64,000 nucleotides of DNA from Rouxiella chamberiensis (GTDB taxonomy: Bacteria > Pseudomonadota > Gammaproteobacteria > Enterobacterales > Enterobacteriaceae), in assembly GCF_026967475.1 (NCBI RefSeq), contig NZ_CP114058.1, positions 3,534,001 through 3,598,000 of the forward strand, written 5' to 3'. Below, in pieces: positions 19,744 through 33,557 of the stretch. The notes beneath the pieces are model-generated. The model had not been told where the DNA came from, did no database searches, and was given only the letters and a program-made list of their open reading frames with translations. The stretch's first letter is position 1. Every line of letters begins with the position of its first letter. The position numbers and the translations under genes were made by a program.

Positions 19744-21297
19744 ATGTCATTGTCGGTCGTCAATACTCGAGCCTCGCTGGGCATAGACGCGCCGCGTGTC
19801 TCGATCGAGGTGCATATCAGCAATGGTCTGCCTGCGCTTACCCTGGTGGGCCTACCTGAAACTACGGTCAAGGAGGCGCGTGACAGAGTGCGCAGCGCGC
19901 TTATCAACTGCGGGTTCACCTTTCCGCCCAAACGCATCACGGTGAACCTCGCCCCTGCCGATCTTCCCAAAGAAGGTGGCCGCTATGATCTGCCCATCGC
20001 ACTGGCCATTCTCGCGGCCTCTGAGCAGCTTGTAACGGACAGGCTAGGGCAATACGAGTTTATTGGGGAGTTAAGCCTTTCAGGCGCGTTACGCGGCGTT
20101 AACGGAGCTATTCCCGCGGCAATGGCGGCGCAGAAAGCCGGAAGGCGGCTGATTCTGCCTGTGGATAATGAGCGCGAGATGGCGCTATTGGAAGAAGACA
20201 CCGTGTGGGTGGCCGAGCATCTGCTGGCAGTGTGTGCCTTCTTGCAGGGTGCAGGCGAATTGCAGGCGGTAAAACGTGACGCCGGCCCCTTTCCAGAACC
20301 GCCGGTTGGCGACCTGTGCGAGATTATCGGTCAGGAGCAGTCGAAACGCGCGCTGGAGGTGGCGGCGGCAGGCGGGCACAACCTGTTGCTGCTTGGGCCG
20401 CCCGGCACCGGCAAAACCATGCTCGCGAGTCGTCTACCCGGCATTCTGCCGCCGCTGACACAACAGGAAGCGCTGGAAACCGCGGCGATAGTCAGTCTGG
20501 TTTATGCTCCACAAGGGCAAGATGCCCATCAGGCGGCCTACTCGCGGCAGCGCCCTTTTCGCGCGCCGCATCACAGCGTTTCGCTGACGGCGCTGGTAGG
20601 CGGGGGTTCAATCCCGCGTCCCGGCGAGATTTCGCTGGCACACAACGGGGTATTGTTTCTAGACGAGCTGCCTGAATTCGAACGCAAGGTGCTGGATGCC
20701 CTGCGACAACCGATGGAGTCTGGTGAAATCACGATTTCGCGCACCCGTGCCAAGGTAAATTTTCCGGCGCGAATGCAGTTGATTGCGGCGATGAATCCCA
20801 GCCCGACCGGGCATTATCAGGGCCCGCACAACAGAACGCCGCCCCGGCAGATTCTGCGCTATCTCAGTCGACTTTCAGGGCCTTTTCTGGACCGCTTTGA
20901 TCTCTCGCTGGAAGTCCCGCTGTTGCCGCCCGGTTTGCTGAGCCAGCAACACAGGCAACAGACGCAAAAGCCTCGGGAGAGCAGCCAACAGGTGAAAGCG
21001 CGGGTAGTGGCAGCTCGTGAGGTTCAACGGGTGCGTAACGGAAAGTTGAATGCCCATTTGAGCAGCCGCGAGGTGCAACAATTCTGCAAATTGACGCGAG
21101 AGGATGCGGAGTTTCTGGAAAGTGTGTTACAAAAGCTGGGATTGTCGGTTCGGGCGTGGCATCGGATCCTCAAAGTCGCCAGAACGCTGGCCGATCTCGA
21201 CGGACAAGAGGGTATTGGAAAGGCGCAATTAGCCGAAGCATTAAGCTATCGCTGTATGGATCGGCTATTGTTAACGTTGCACAAAAATCTGGCATAA
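19744..21297 (+). CDS. comM: Competence-associated AAA+ helicase ComM (YifB)
   Basis: Member of the Mg-chelatase-like ComM family. In naturally competent bacteria ComM is a hexameric branch-migration helicase that extends heteroduplex during transformation; its role in enterobacteria is unclear. From ATG 19744 (MSLSVVNTRASLGIDAPRVSIEVHIS) the protein has 517 residues with a Lon-protease-like N-terminal domain, then the AAA+ core with GPPGTGKTMLASR, a GVLFLDELPEF Walker B, and the sensor region AAMNPSPTGHY. A C-terminal Mg-chelatase domain ends the protein (LSVRAWHRILKVARTLADL). AGGAAA lies seven bases before the start; the frame is open further upstream without homology. It is divergent from the MFS gene and converges on maoP. 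Confidence 0.95.
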   Translation: MSLSVVNTRASLGIDAPRVSIEVHISNGLPALTLVGLPETTVKEARDRVRSALINCGFTFPPKRITVNLAPADLPKEGGRYDLPIALAILAASEQLVTDRLGQYEFIGELSLSGALRGVNGAIPAAMAAQKAGRRLILPVDNEREMALLEEDTVWVAEHLLAVCAFLQGAGELQAVKRDAGPFPEPPVGDLCEIIGQEQSKRALEVAAAGGHNLLLLGPPGTGKTMLASRLPGILPPLTQQEALETAAIVSLVYAPQGQDAHQAAYSRQRPFRAPHHSVSLTALVGGGSIPRPGEISLAHNGVLFLDELPEFERKVLDALRQPMESGEITISRTRAKVNFPARMQLIAAMNPSPTGHYQGPHNRTPPRQILRYLSRLSGPFLDRFDLSLEVPLLPPGLLSQQHRQQTQKPRESSQQVKARVVAAREVQRVRNGKLNAHLSSREVQQFCKLTREDAEFLESVLQKLGLSVRAWHRILKVARTLADLDGQEGIGKAQLAEALSYRCMDRLLLTLHKNLA

Positions 21298-21322
21298 AAA
21301 AACGGGGACAAGCCCCGTTTCG
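21294..21322 (-). terminator. Terminator after maoP (also faces comM)
   Basis: AACGGGG-ACAA-GCCCCGTT hairpin with seven U on the maoP side; it begins directly after the comM stop codon and may serve both convergent genes. Confidence 0.85.
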
Positions 21323-21661
21323 TTAATCGTCGCTGTCGGTGTAATCTTCCACCGCGTCAGCCTGCGGTTTACCGCCTGACAACGTATGGAATTTCTTCGG
21401 ACGACGGGTGCGGATGATGTACTTGTTCCACACTTTTTCAGCGTCGGTTGCCGGCTCGCGGGTCCCGCGGCAAACATCCAGAAACAGCTTTTCTTCTTCG
21501 GTTACCGGTTCGCGTTTTCCAAGGTCCAGCTCGTTGAAAGCATAGCCGTGACGTTCTAGCAATTGCGCTTCTTTAATGGTGAAATCGCCATGCCGGGAGA
21601 ACCCGCGAGGGTAATGTTTATTGTCAAAAAAACGATTTGTCGTGGTGAAGCTTTCCGCCAT
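21323..21661 (-). CDS. maoP: Macrodomain Ori protein MaoP (YifE)
   Basis: Small protein that, with the maoS site, organises the Ori macrodomain in E. coli and belongs to the set of genes co-evolved with SeqA, MatP, MukB and Dam. The 112-residue product is nearly identical to E. coli YifE, from [20 protein letters not shown] to the acidic tail [13 protein letters not shown] lies eight bases before the ATG at 21661; the frame is open 26 codons further upstream with no homology. It sits divergently from hdfR, as in E. coli. I did not identify a maoS sequence. Confidence 0.95.
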   Translation of the reverse strand: MAESFTTTNRFFDNKHYPRGFSRHGDFTIKEAQLLERHGYAFNELDLGKREPVTEEEKLFLDVCRGTREPATDAEKVWNKYIIRTRRPKKFHTLSGGKPQADAVEDYTDSDD

Positions 21662-21779
21662 CTGACACGCTCCTAATTCTCTCATGGTCGTGCTGTTATG
21701 GCGCGGAGTATTAGATAGGCTTGACAATCTGTAAAACAAAACATTTAAATCTTAACGACAAAAAATTTTGGAGATGGTA

Positions 21780-22607
21780 GTGGACACGGAATTACTGAAA
21801 ACCTTTTTGGAGGTCAGTAGAACTCGTCACTTTGGTCGGGCGGCTGAATCTCTGTATTTGACGCAGTCGGCAGTGAGCTTTCGCATCCGTCAGCTGGAGA
21901 CCCAGCTGGGGGCAAATTTGTTTACACGTCATAGAAATAACATCCGTTTGACGCCCGCCGGAGAGCGTCTGCTGCCCTATGCGGAAAACCTGATGTCGAC
22001 GTGGCAAATTGCCAAAAAAGAGGTTGTGCGTTCACTCCAGCACACAGAATTGTCGATTGGTGCAACGGCATCACTTTGGGAATCCTACCTCACTCCCTGG
22101 TTGCAGGCTTTGTATCAGCAGCGCGAGGCATTGCGCCTTGAAGCGCGGGTCGCATTACGACATTCGCTGGTCAAGCAACTGCACGAAAGACAACTCGATT
22201 TACTGATAACCACCGAACCGCCAAAGATGGATGAACTGTCGAGTCAGCTGCTGGGTAATTTTTCGCTCCGTCTCTACTGTTCGCAGAATCAGGATAAAAC
22301 CGCACAGAGTGCTTACATCAGGCTGGAATGGGGCGCGGATTTTCCGCAGCAGGAGAGCAGAATGCAGGCAAGCGATCAGGAGCCGGTATTAACCACCACG
22401 TCGGCCCATCTGACACGCCAGCTGCTTGAAACGACGGGCGGATGCGCCTTCCTGCCAAGCCACTGGGAGAAAGACTACCCGCATTTGTCGGTATATCCCG
22501 ATGTGCCGCCGGTGGTCAGGCCGCTGTATGCCGTCTGGCTGCAAAACAGCGATCAACAGGTATTAATCCGTCAACTGCTTAAAACTCCCCTCGAAACAGA
22601 AGGTTGA
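21780..22607 (+). CDS. hdfR: LysR-family regulator HdfR
   Basis: HdfR is an H-NS-dependent regulator known to repress the flagellar master operon flhDC in E. coli. The product (275 residues) starts [20 protein letters not shown] with a full N-terminal HTH ([21 protein letters not shown]) and a LysR substrate-binding domain with [14 protein letters not shown] choose the GTG at 21780: GGAG at 21770-21773 is six bases before it, while the in-frame ATG at 21774 would overlap the ribosome site, and the E. coli protein begins at the same Asp-Thr-Glu-Leu-Leu. Convergent with yjfF, 17 bases apart. Confidence 0.94.
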   Translation: MDTELLKTFLEVSRTRHFGRAAESLYLTQSAVSFRIRQLETQLGANLFTRHRNNIRLTPAGERLLPYAENLMSTWQIAKKEVVRSLQHTELSIGATASLWESYLTPWLQALYQQREALRLEARVALRHSLVKQLHERQLDLLITTEPPKMDELSSQLLGNFSLRLYCSQNQDKTAQSAYIRLEWGADFPQQESRMQASDQEPVLTTTSAHLTRQLLETTGGCAFLPSHWEKDYPHLSVYPDVPPVVRPLYAVWLQNSDQQVLIRQLLKTPLETEG

Positions 22608-22624
22608 TGAATTTTCGCGGCAGT

Positions 22625-23610
22625 TCACGTCGTTTTCAGCTGTGGATGGCGGGCTCGGCGTGTGGTCCAGTAGGAGCCCATGCCTTTTTGCAGCGCAATA
22701 AAGATAAACAGTAAAATCCCCATTACAATCTTGGTCCACCATGAACTCAGGGTGCCGTCGAAGGTGATATAGGTCTGAATCAGGCCCTGAATCATTACCC
22801 CAAACAGGCTACCCAGCACCGTGCCTACCCCGCCGCTCAACAAGGTTCCGCCAATGACTACGGCGGCAATGGCATCCAGCTCGACGCCGCTTGCCGCCAG
22901 CGCATAACCGGCCGAGGTGTAGAGCGAAAAGACGATCCCCGACAGTACCGCCAGCGTGCTCGACAGCATGTAAATCGAAATCGTGGTTTTCCTGACCGGC
23001 ACGCCCATGAGTCCCGCAGACAACATATTGCCGCCAATGGCATAGACGTTGTTACCAAACTTTGTCCTGTGCGCCAGCACCATCCCTATCAACACGACAC
23101 AGAGCATCACCAGCGCCAGTAACGTAAAGCGTCCGCCGCCCGGCACTTTCCAGGCAAAGTTGGCGAGCGTGGTATACAGCGGATGGTTGATAGGCAGTGA
23201 CTCTTCGGAGACGATAAAACTCATGCCGCGAACAAAGAACATGCCCGCCAGCGTGATGATAAACGCGGGCAGCTTCAAGGTATCGATAATCCAGCCCATC
23301 AGCCCGCCAAACAGCGCGCCCATGACCAGGACAATTGCGAAGGCGTAAAAAGGCGGCACGCCGTAGACGCCAATCAGCTTGGCCAGTGCCAACCCCGTAA
23401 AGGCAATCACCGAGCCCACGGAGAGATCGATACCGCCGGACAGAATCACAAAGGTCATGCCGACGGCGACGATGCCCAAAAAGGCGTTGTCGGTCAGCAG
23501 GTCAAACAGGACTCGGGTCGATGCGAAGCCCGGAAACTGGGTAAAGCAGTAACCATAACCGGCCAGAAAAACCAGAATGGTGATGAGCAGGGGAGATTGC
23601 GTTTAAGCAT
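22625..23610 (-). pseudogene. yjfF: Galactofuranose ABC transporter permease YjfF, frameshifted near its start
   Basis: Second permease of the ytfQRT-yjfF importer. The protein is of the RbsC/YjfF type with GMTFVILSGGIDLSVGSVIA and VIGGTLLSGGVGTVLG, two family signatures. The ATG at 23610 overlaps the ytfT stop by one base (TAATG), but its frame fails within ten codons. At 23590-23593 there are four G (coding C) where five are needed to read Asn-Leu-Pro-Leu-Leu-Ile-Thr. With one C added the frame reads MLKRNLPLLITILVFLAGYG and continues into the long open frame, giving 328 residues like E. coli YjfF. As sequenced, translation could only restart internally, losing the first helices. Confidence 0.93.
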
Positions 23611-24629
23611 TATTCTTTTCTCCGAAACAGCGTGCCAAGGGAAACGCGCGGTGACTGCACAACCAGCACGGCCAACACCACCACGGCTTTGAGCACCAGA
23701 TTAAACTCCGGCTTGAAGCCCGAAAGCAGAATGCCGGTATTCATTCCCTGAATAATCAGCGCACCAATCAGCGACAAAAGCAGATTAAAACGGCCACCAA
23801 GCAACGATCCGCCACCGATGACGACGGCAAGAATGGCGTCCAGCTCCAGCCACAGACCGGCGTTGTTGGCATCGGCTCCGCGAATATCGGCCGTCACGAT
23901 GACACCGGCCACGGCGGCGCAGATCCCGCAGATGACATACACCGAAATCAGCACCAGACGCGCGTTGACACCCGCGTTGTAAGATGAGCGTACGTTGATG
24001 CCTACCGACTCGATAAACAGCCCCAGCGCCGTTTTACGCGTTAATAGCCACAGCAGCAGCAGCATGGCGGCGGCGATAATAATCGGCATGGGCAAGGTCA
24101 GCAGCGAACCGCTGCCAAACTGTGACAGGCCATTATGCTCGAACGTCACGATTTGCCCTTCGGTGATCAGCTGAGCGATACCGCGACCGGCCACCATTAG
24201 CATCAGCGTGGCGACGATGGGCTGAATTTGCAGAACGGCGACCAGAAAACCGTTCCATAATCCGCAGGCCGCGCCGACCGCAACGGCCGTTAGCAGCACC
24301 GTCGTCAACGGATAACCGTGAACCGTCATGGTGGCCGCTGTCGCGCCCGCAATCGCCATGACCGCCCCGACGGAGAGGTCTATCCCGCCCGTGGCAATCA
24401 CCAGCGTCATGCCCAGCGCAAGAATCGCGACAGGCGCACCGCGATTGAAAATATCGACCAGGCTGCCGAACAGTCGGCCGTCCTGAAGATGAATGTTGAA
24501 GAAACCGGGGGCCACCAGGCTATCAATTACCAAAATAGCCAGAAACGCCCCGACCTGTGTGGCCCCTTTGGGGAATACCCAGCGGACCTTGCGCGGTCTT
24601 CCCGTCATCGGCAGACTCCTGTTCGTCAT
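23610..24629 (-). CDS. ytfT: Galactofuranose ABC transporter permease YtfT
   Basis: Inner-membrane permease of the sugar importer, of the ribose/autoinducer-type BPD family, 339 residues with about ten hydrophobic segments. Landmarks are VAILALGMTLVIATGGIDLSVGAVMAIAGA, ADIRGADANNAGLWLELDAILAVVIGGGSL and GALIIQGMNTGILLSGF, all shared with E. coli YtfT. The start is ATG 24629, seven bases after a strong AGGGGGA ribosome site; the frame is open to 24653 inside ytfR but without a ribosome site. Only ten bases separate it from the ytfR stop, and its own stop overlaps the yjfF start, so translation of the three membrane and ATPase genes is coupled. Confidence 0.96.
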   Translation of the reverse strand: MTNRSLPMTGRPRKVRWVFPKGATQVGAFLAILVIDSLVAPGFFNIHLQDGRLFGSLVDIFNRGAPVAILALGMTLVIATGGIDLSVGAVMAIAGATAATMTVHGYPLTTVLLTAVAVGAACGLWNGFLVAVLQIQPIVATLMLMVAGRGIAQLITEGQIVTFEHNGLSQFGSGSLLTLPMPIIIAAAMLLLLWLLTRKTALGLFIESVGINVRSSYNAGVNARLVLISVYVICGICAAVAGVIVTADIRGADANNAGLWLELDAILAVVIGGGSLLGGRFNLLLSLIGALIIQGMNTGILLSGFKPEFNLVLKAVVVLAVLVVQSPRVSLGTLFRRKE

Positions 24630-24639
24630 GGATATCCCC

Positions 24640-26145
24640 CTATTGGACCGCAATCGCAGTCATGATGGCCGGAACCGAGATCTGGTCCTGCTCGATTTGC
24701 GTGATGTGCTTCCTGTCGCGGAGCACCACAATTCTGTCGGCATAACCGGCCAGCTCTTCCAGTTCGGAGGAGATAACCAGCAGCGCCAGGCCTTCGTCGC
24801 ACAGCTTTTCAATCAGGCGGATGATTTCGGCATGCGCGCCGACGTCAATGCCGCGCGTAGGTTCGTCGAGAATAAGAAAACGGGGATTCGTCGCCAGCCA
24901 GCGCGAGAGCAATACCTTCTGCTGATTGCCGCCGGACAGATATTGAATTTCCTGCTCGGCGCTCGGCGTGCGAATGCCCAGCAGTTTGATAAATTTATCG
25001 GCAATCTGGTTTTGCTCTTTCATCGACAGCGGACGAAGCCAGCCGCGCTGGGCCTGCAACGCCAGAATGATATTTTCCCGCACGGTGGCCGCGCCGATAA
25101 TCCCGTCGGTTTTGCGGTCTTCGGGACAGTAGCCAAATCCGAGATGAGCCGCCTTGCGCGGGGTACGGATGCTGACCGCTTTGCCATCGACTTTGGCGGT
25201 TCCCGTATCATGGCTCTTGATGCCGAAAATAAGCTGCGCCGTTTCGGTACGGCCCGAGCCGAGCAATCCGGCCAAACCCACGATTTCCCCGCGCCTGACG
25301 TTAAGATCAAAGTTTTCGACCAGCCCACGCCGCCCGTAGTCTTTGAAATCGACCAGCGGATCGCCGGTGACCGCACGATGTTCACCGCGTTTCAGCAGGG
25401 CTTCGTCGAAACTATGCCCCAGCATCATGGGCACAAGATCGATGCGTGGCAGATCGCGGGTCAGTGAAGTGCCGACCAGCTTGCCATTGCGCAATACGGT
25501 AATGCGATCGCTGATGCGATAGACCTGATCGAGGAAGTGGGTGACAAACACCATGCCCATGCCGCTGGCCTTGAGCTGCATCAGGATGTCGAGCAGCATG
25601 CTGACCTCTTTGGCGTCGAGGCTGGCGGTAGGTTCATCGAGAATCAGCACTTGAGCAGAGAGATCGACGGCACGTGCAATGGCGACAATCTGCTGAATGG
25701 CTATCGAATAAGTAGAAAGCGGCTGGCTGACATCAAGTGTCAGGCCATAACCTGCCAGCAGAGTGCGTGCCTGCTGGTCCATTTTGCGTTGATTGACCAG
25801 ACCGAAACGGGTGGGTTCGCGGCCGATAAACAGATTGGCGGCCACCGAAATATTGGGCAGCAGGTTTACTTCCTGATAAACCGTTCCGATACCGAGCGCC
25901 TGCGCGTGGGCCGTGCTTTTAGCCTCAATCGGCTCGCCGTTTAAAAAGACGCTACCTTCGGAACGTTGATAAACGCCGGTCAACGCTTTGATAAGCGTAG
26001 ATTTTCCCGCCCCGTTCTCGCCGAGAAGGGCGACTATCTCGCCACGATTGAGAGTGAAATCGACTTTTTCCAGCGCTTTCACGCCGGGAAATTCGACGGA
26101 CAAGCCACGGACTTCGAGTAAGGCAGTTGTTTGAAGATTATCCAT
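24640..26145 (-). CDS. ytfR: Galactofuranose ABC transporter ATP-binding protein YtfR
   Basis: Tandem-domain sugar ABC ATPase that powers uptake of galactofuranose delivered by YtfQ. The 501 residues hold two nucleotide-binding domains. In the first, Walker A is GENGAGKST (about 43-51), the signature region is degenerate (STYSIAIQQIVAIARA) and Walker B is LILDEPTASLD. In the second, the Walker A is degenerate (GLLGSGRTE), the signature is intact (LSGGNQQKV) and Walker B is LILDEPTRGID. This asymmetry is normal for the ribose/galactose (CUT2) group. The order ytfQ-ytfR-ytfT-yjfF matches E. coli. It lies 98 bases after ytfQ. Confidence 0.96.
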   Translation of the reverse strand: MDNLQTTALLEVRGLSVEFPGVKALEKVDFTLNRGEIVALLGENGAGKSTLIKALTGVYQRSEGSVFLNGEPIEAKSTAHAQALGIGTVYQEVNLLPNISVAANLFIGREPTRFGLVNQRKMDQQARTLLAGYGLTLDVSQPLSTYSIAIQQIVAIARAVDLSAQVLILDEPTASLDAKEVSMLLDILMQLKASGMGMVFVTHFLDQVYRISDRITVLRNGKLVGTSLTRDLPRIDLVPMMLGHSFDEALLKRGEHRAVTGDPLVDFKDYGRRGLVENFDLNVRRGEIVGLAGLLGSGRTETAQLIFGIKSHDTGTAKVDGKAVSIRTPRKAAHLGFGYCPEDRKTDGIIGAATVRENIILALQAQRGWLRPLSMKEQNQIADKFIKLLGIRTPSAEQEIQYLSGGNQQKVLLSRWLATNPRFLILDEPTRGIDVGAHAEIIRLIEKLCDEGLALLVISSELEELAGYADRIVVLRDRKHITQIEQDQISVPAIMTAIAVQ

Positions 26146-26243
26146 GTGATTCTTTACCCCGACTGCATCCGCACCATGACCGCTGTCTGTGCAAAATGGG
26201 ATGATGGAACCGGCCTGGCATCAGGTCCAGGCCGGTAATACGC

Positions 26244-27200
26244 TTAGTAGCCCATGTCTTTTTTCATGTCGTACTCTTTCTGCGCCATATCGGGCAGGAC
26301 GAGGGTAGACTCAGTCTGGATAAATTTCGGAGGTTGTGTGCCGTCTTTTTTCATCTTGATGAGCGCATCGAGAGCCGGACCCGCCATGTTTGGCGTCAAC
26401 TCTACGGAGGCATTGGCTTCACCATTGAGCATGGCCTTGTAGATATCCGGTACGCCATCGATGGACACTACCTTGATTTGCGATCCCGGCTTCAGCCCGG
26501 CTTCTTTGATGGCTTGAATGGCACCGATCGCCATATCGTCGTTATGGGCATAAACGGCGCAGATGTTTTTGCCGTTTTGCTCGGCCTTGATAAAGCTCTC
26601 CATGACCTCTTTACCTTTACTGCGGGTAAAGTCACCGGATTGCGAACGAATGATTTTTACGTTGGTGGCAGAAGTCAGCGCATCGGCAAATCCTTTTTGC
26701 GGTTCAGTGCCACGCTTGCACCTACTGTTCCCTGCAGTTCGACGACGTTACACGGTTTTCCGGCCACTTCTTTGACCAGCCAGTCCCCTGCAACCTTACC
26801 TTCGTGAACGCTGTCCGATGCTACGGCGGCGGTATACAGAGACGGATCGCTGACTTCAATTGTGCGGTCCAGCAGGAAGACGGGGATCTTGGCTTCTTTG
26901 GCTTCTGTCAGAACGGGAGCCCAGCCGGTAGCGACCACAGGCGCGATGAAAATGGCATCGACACCCTGCGCAATAAAGGATCGTATTGCCTTGATTTGGT
27001 TCTCTTGTTTCTGTTGCGCATCGGCAATTTTCAGGGTGACGCCGCGTTTTTGTGCTTCGAGTTTGGAGACTTTGGTTTCCGCAGAAACGCCAACCAGATT
27101 CAGAACCGATTTGAGAAAAACCGACGACTAACGGCGCTGCCTGTGCGGCTCCACAAAATGCCGTTGCCACTGCTGCTGCCAGGATTAAACGTTTATACAT
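26244..27200 (-). pseudogene. ytfQ: Galactofuranose-binding protein YtfQ, two compensating frameshifts
   Basis: Periplasmic binding protein of the importer; the E. coli protein binds galactofuranose with high affinity. A signal peptide is clear (MYKRLILAAAVATAFCGAAQA, cleaved before APLVVGFSQ). Three frame pieces make up the gene. At 27085-27087 an extra A (coding T) follows GWR, so Ser-Ala-Glu-Thr is lost. At 26692-26693 one C (coding G) is missing, so RKKGFADAL becomes RKKDLPMR. Repairing both gives 318 residues, exactly the E. coli length, ending in KKDMGY. ATG 27200 has GAGGAAA before it. One insertion and one deletion restore the net frame, but the 130 or so residues between are scrambled and contain stops. 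Confidence 0.93.
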
Positions 27201-27573
27201 TGTTATTTCCTCATGCGTAGTCTGAGCTACTTTCAATTGAGTCTTGTAGGGTGCGGCATAGAGAGACACTAAAACCGTGTTTAACGGGTGAGCAGAGCTT
27301 CACCAGGCACACTTAGTTTTAGACGTTTGAAGAAACGGTATCTTGAGCACGGTCACATAGCTGATTAACAATCGATTCGTGCATGTATTCAGCTAAAAAA
27401 ACACAACAAACCGGTCATGAAAAAGGAGAAATAAAGGAGGGAGATTAGGGTTATGCGTGTTGGTGAGCCATTAATGGACTCACGAATAGGGATTATTTGA
27501 CGATCGACCGCGTAGTTTTACGTCATTTAGCGGAAAAGATGAGCAAGGAAGGAAGGCGCGACAATGTCGAGAC
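27201..27573 (-). other. ytfQ promoter region
   Basis: About 370 bases between ytfQ and the rrn terminator with no gene I can support. It contains the probable CRP site listed separately and AT-rich stretches suited to a sugar-operon promoter. Confidence 0.4.
27343..27358 (-). promoter_or_regulatory. Possible CRP site upstream of ytfQ
   Basis: The minus strand reads TGTGA-CCGTGC-TCAAG: a perfect left half-site and three of five matches in the right half of TGTGA-N6-TCACA, about 145 bases before the ytfQ start. Catabolite control is expected for a sugar-uptake operon; the site itself is a weak prediction. Confidence 0.35.
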
Positions 27574-27607
27574 GAAAAAAAACCCCTCGCTTTCGCGAAG
27601 GGTTCTT
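27574..27607 (-). terminator. Terminator of the rrn operon
   Basis: Minus-strand AACCCTTCGC-GAAA-GCGAGGGGTT hairpin followed by a U-rich run, a few bases after the tRNA-Trp 3' end. It ends the long ribosomal transcript. Confidence 0.88.
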
Positions 27608-27611
27608 AATA

Positions 27612-27687
27612 TGGCAGGGGCGGAGAGACTCGAACTCGCGACACCCGGTTTTGGAGACCGGTGCTCTACCAACTGAGCTACGCCCCT
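27612..27687 (-). tRNA. trpT: tRNA-Trp (CCA)
   Basis: 76 nucleotides with encoded CCA. Acceptor AGGGGCG/CGCCCCT, D-loop AGCTCAGTTGGTAGAGC, anticodon loop CTCCAAA with anticodon CCA, and T-arm GAGTTCGAGTCTC. Last gene of the rrn transcript, as trpT is in E. coli rrnC. Confidence 0.98.
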
Positions 27688-27741
27688 AAATCTGCTTACT
27701 ATTATGCCTGCTAAATTTTAGCAGGCATAATTTTTAATAAG

Positions 27742-27818
27742 TGGCGGAACGGACGGGGCTCGAACCCGCGACCCCCTGCGTGACAGGCAGGTATTCTAAC
27801 CAACTGAACTACCGCTCC
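27742..27818 (-). tRNA. aspT: tRNA-Asp (GTC)
   Basis: 77 nucleotides with encoded CCA. Acceptor GGAGCGG/CCGTTCC, anticodon loop CTGTCAC giving anticodon GTC, and T-loop GGTTCGAGCCC. It lies between 5S rRNA and tRNA-Trp, as in E. coli rrnC. Confidence 0.98.
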
Positions 27819-27907
27819 ACCGGTTCTTTCACTCACGACGGACAATCGGTCCGCTGTCAGTTTGTTCTCGCTATTTTTCCTTGTCAGGGGAAAGGAGAAC
27901 GAATTTG

Positions 27908-28027
27908 ATGCCTGGCAGTTCCCTACTCTCGCATGGGGAGACCCCACACTACCATCGGCGCTACGGCGTTTCACTTCTGAGTTCGGCATGGGGTCAGGTG
28001 GGACCACCGCGCTACTGCCGCCAGGCA
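27908..28027 (-). rRNA. rrf: 5S ribosomal RNA
   Basis: 120 nucleotides, from TGCCTGGCGGCAGTAGCGCG to the complementary GAACTGCCAGGCAT. It contains the conserved CCGAACTCAGAAGTGAAAC loop. Component of the large subunit central protuberance. 110 bases after 23S rRNA. Confidence 0.98.
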
Positions 28028-28137
28028 AATTCTGTTTATTTTCACCGCCTTCCCCTACTGCGGGCCGGCCATGAAAACCAATCTTCGAACAAGCTGATAG
28101 TTAAAACTGCGTCTCTTCAAAACACCTTCGGTGTTGT

Positions 28138-31042
<2,905 letters not shown>

Positions 31043-31181
31043 TCACAACCCGAAGGTGTCTTTGCAGACGCGTTCGAAGCCGTGATTATTTGAGAGACTC
31101 TGCTGCAGGTTACTCACTGCCCAATACTTCTACGGGGGCAGATTTCAGCTGCAGCGTTTCAATTTTTCAGCTTGTTCCAGA

Positions 31182-31194
31182 TTGTTAAAGAGCA
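31182..31194 (-). promoter_or_regulatory. boxA antitermination signal in the 16S-23S spacer
   Basis: The minus strand reads TGCTCTTTAACAA between tRNA-Ala and 23S. It recruits NusB/NusE for rrn antitermination and repeats the boxA of the 16S leader. Confidence 0.8.
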
Positions 31195-31255
31195 AAATAC
31201 TTCGCAGCACACTGTTGCCAGTATACTCTGAAGTATTACGTGAACCGTATGGATA

Positions 31256-31331
31256 TGGTGGAGCTAAGCGGGATCGAACCGCTGACCTCCTGCGTGCAAG
31301 GCAGGCGCTCTCCCAGCTGAGCTATAGCCCC
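31256..31331 (-). tRNA. tRNA-Ala (TGC)
   Basis: 76 nucleotides with CCA. Acceptor GGGGCTA/TAGCTCC, anticodon loop CTTGCAC with anticodon TGC, T-loop GGTTCGATCCC. Second spacer tRNA. E. coli rrnB and rrnC, which flank these neighbours there, carry Glu tRNA instead. Confidence 0.98.
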
Positions 31332-31459
31332 ATACAGTCACTAACAGATACCTTTATGATTACCACTCGTAAAAGAGTTATTCTTACTCAGGCAAGGCGT
31401 GTGCGAGGGAAGTTTACCTGGGTAAACGACCGAGTGCATAACGCAGCATGAGAAAGAAT

Positions 31460-31536
<77 letters not shown>

Positions 31537-31608
31537 ATAAAGGTATTTCTGCTCGTTACTATTTCATCAGACAATCTGTGTGGACACTGCACAATGCGTA
31601 TCTTGAGG

Positions 31609-33150
<1,542 letters not shown>

Positions 33151-33557
33151 AAAGTTCGATTTGCTGAAACCAGTTCAGCGATGCTCAAAGTTACTTCACA
33201 TCATTCATAATGAATTACTGCTTGGTCACTCTAAGACTTGATATTTTTTGCCACCGAGGTGGCGGATATCGTCTTGTGAGTGCCCACACAGATTGTCTGA
33301 TAAATTGTTAAAGAGCAGTGCCGCTGTTCGCAATGAATCTTATGCGGCGCGGGAGGTGCATAATACGCTTTCCCGCTGAAGAGTCAAGAGTTTTTCTTTC
33401 GAATCTTTCTTTTTCTCTTCCCGACCCGGCGACTTGGTTCTCGTTAGAGGAGTCGTTGTTCCCGGTCAGTGGAGGCGCATTATAGGGAGTTCTCGGAAGG
33501 CCGCAACCCCTATTTTTAAAAACTTTTCCGACCGCTGATTCTTTAATCAATAGCGGT
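33151..33557 (-). promoter_or_regulatory. rrn leader with P1 and P2 promoters and boxA
   Basis: Reading on the minus strand, P1 has TTGCGG (33501-33506), a 16-base spacer and TATAAT (33479-33484), followed by the GC-rich GCGCCTCCACTGACC discriminator region seen at E. coli rrnB P1. An A/T-rich UP-like stretch precedes it. P2 has TTGACT (33382-33387), 16 bases and TATTAT (33360-33365). boxA TGCTCTTTAACAA is at 33305-33317. The sequence CAGACAATCTGTGTGG follows in the leader and recurs after 16S, next to the 16S processing stem. Stringent control through ppGpp/DksA is expected from the discriminator. Confidence 0.88.

Noticed and set aside
27574..27700. Attachment site or integrase at the tRNA-Trp gene
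   Set aside because: No integrase, no direct repeat of the tRNA 3' end and no island-like composition was seen; the neighbouring genes are ordinary transporter genes.
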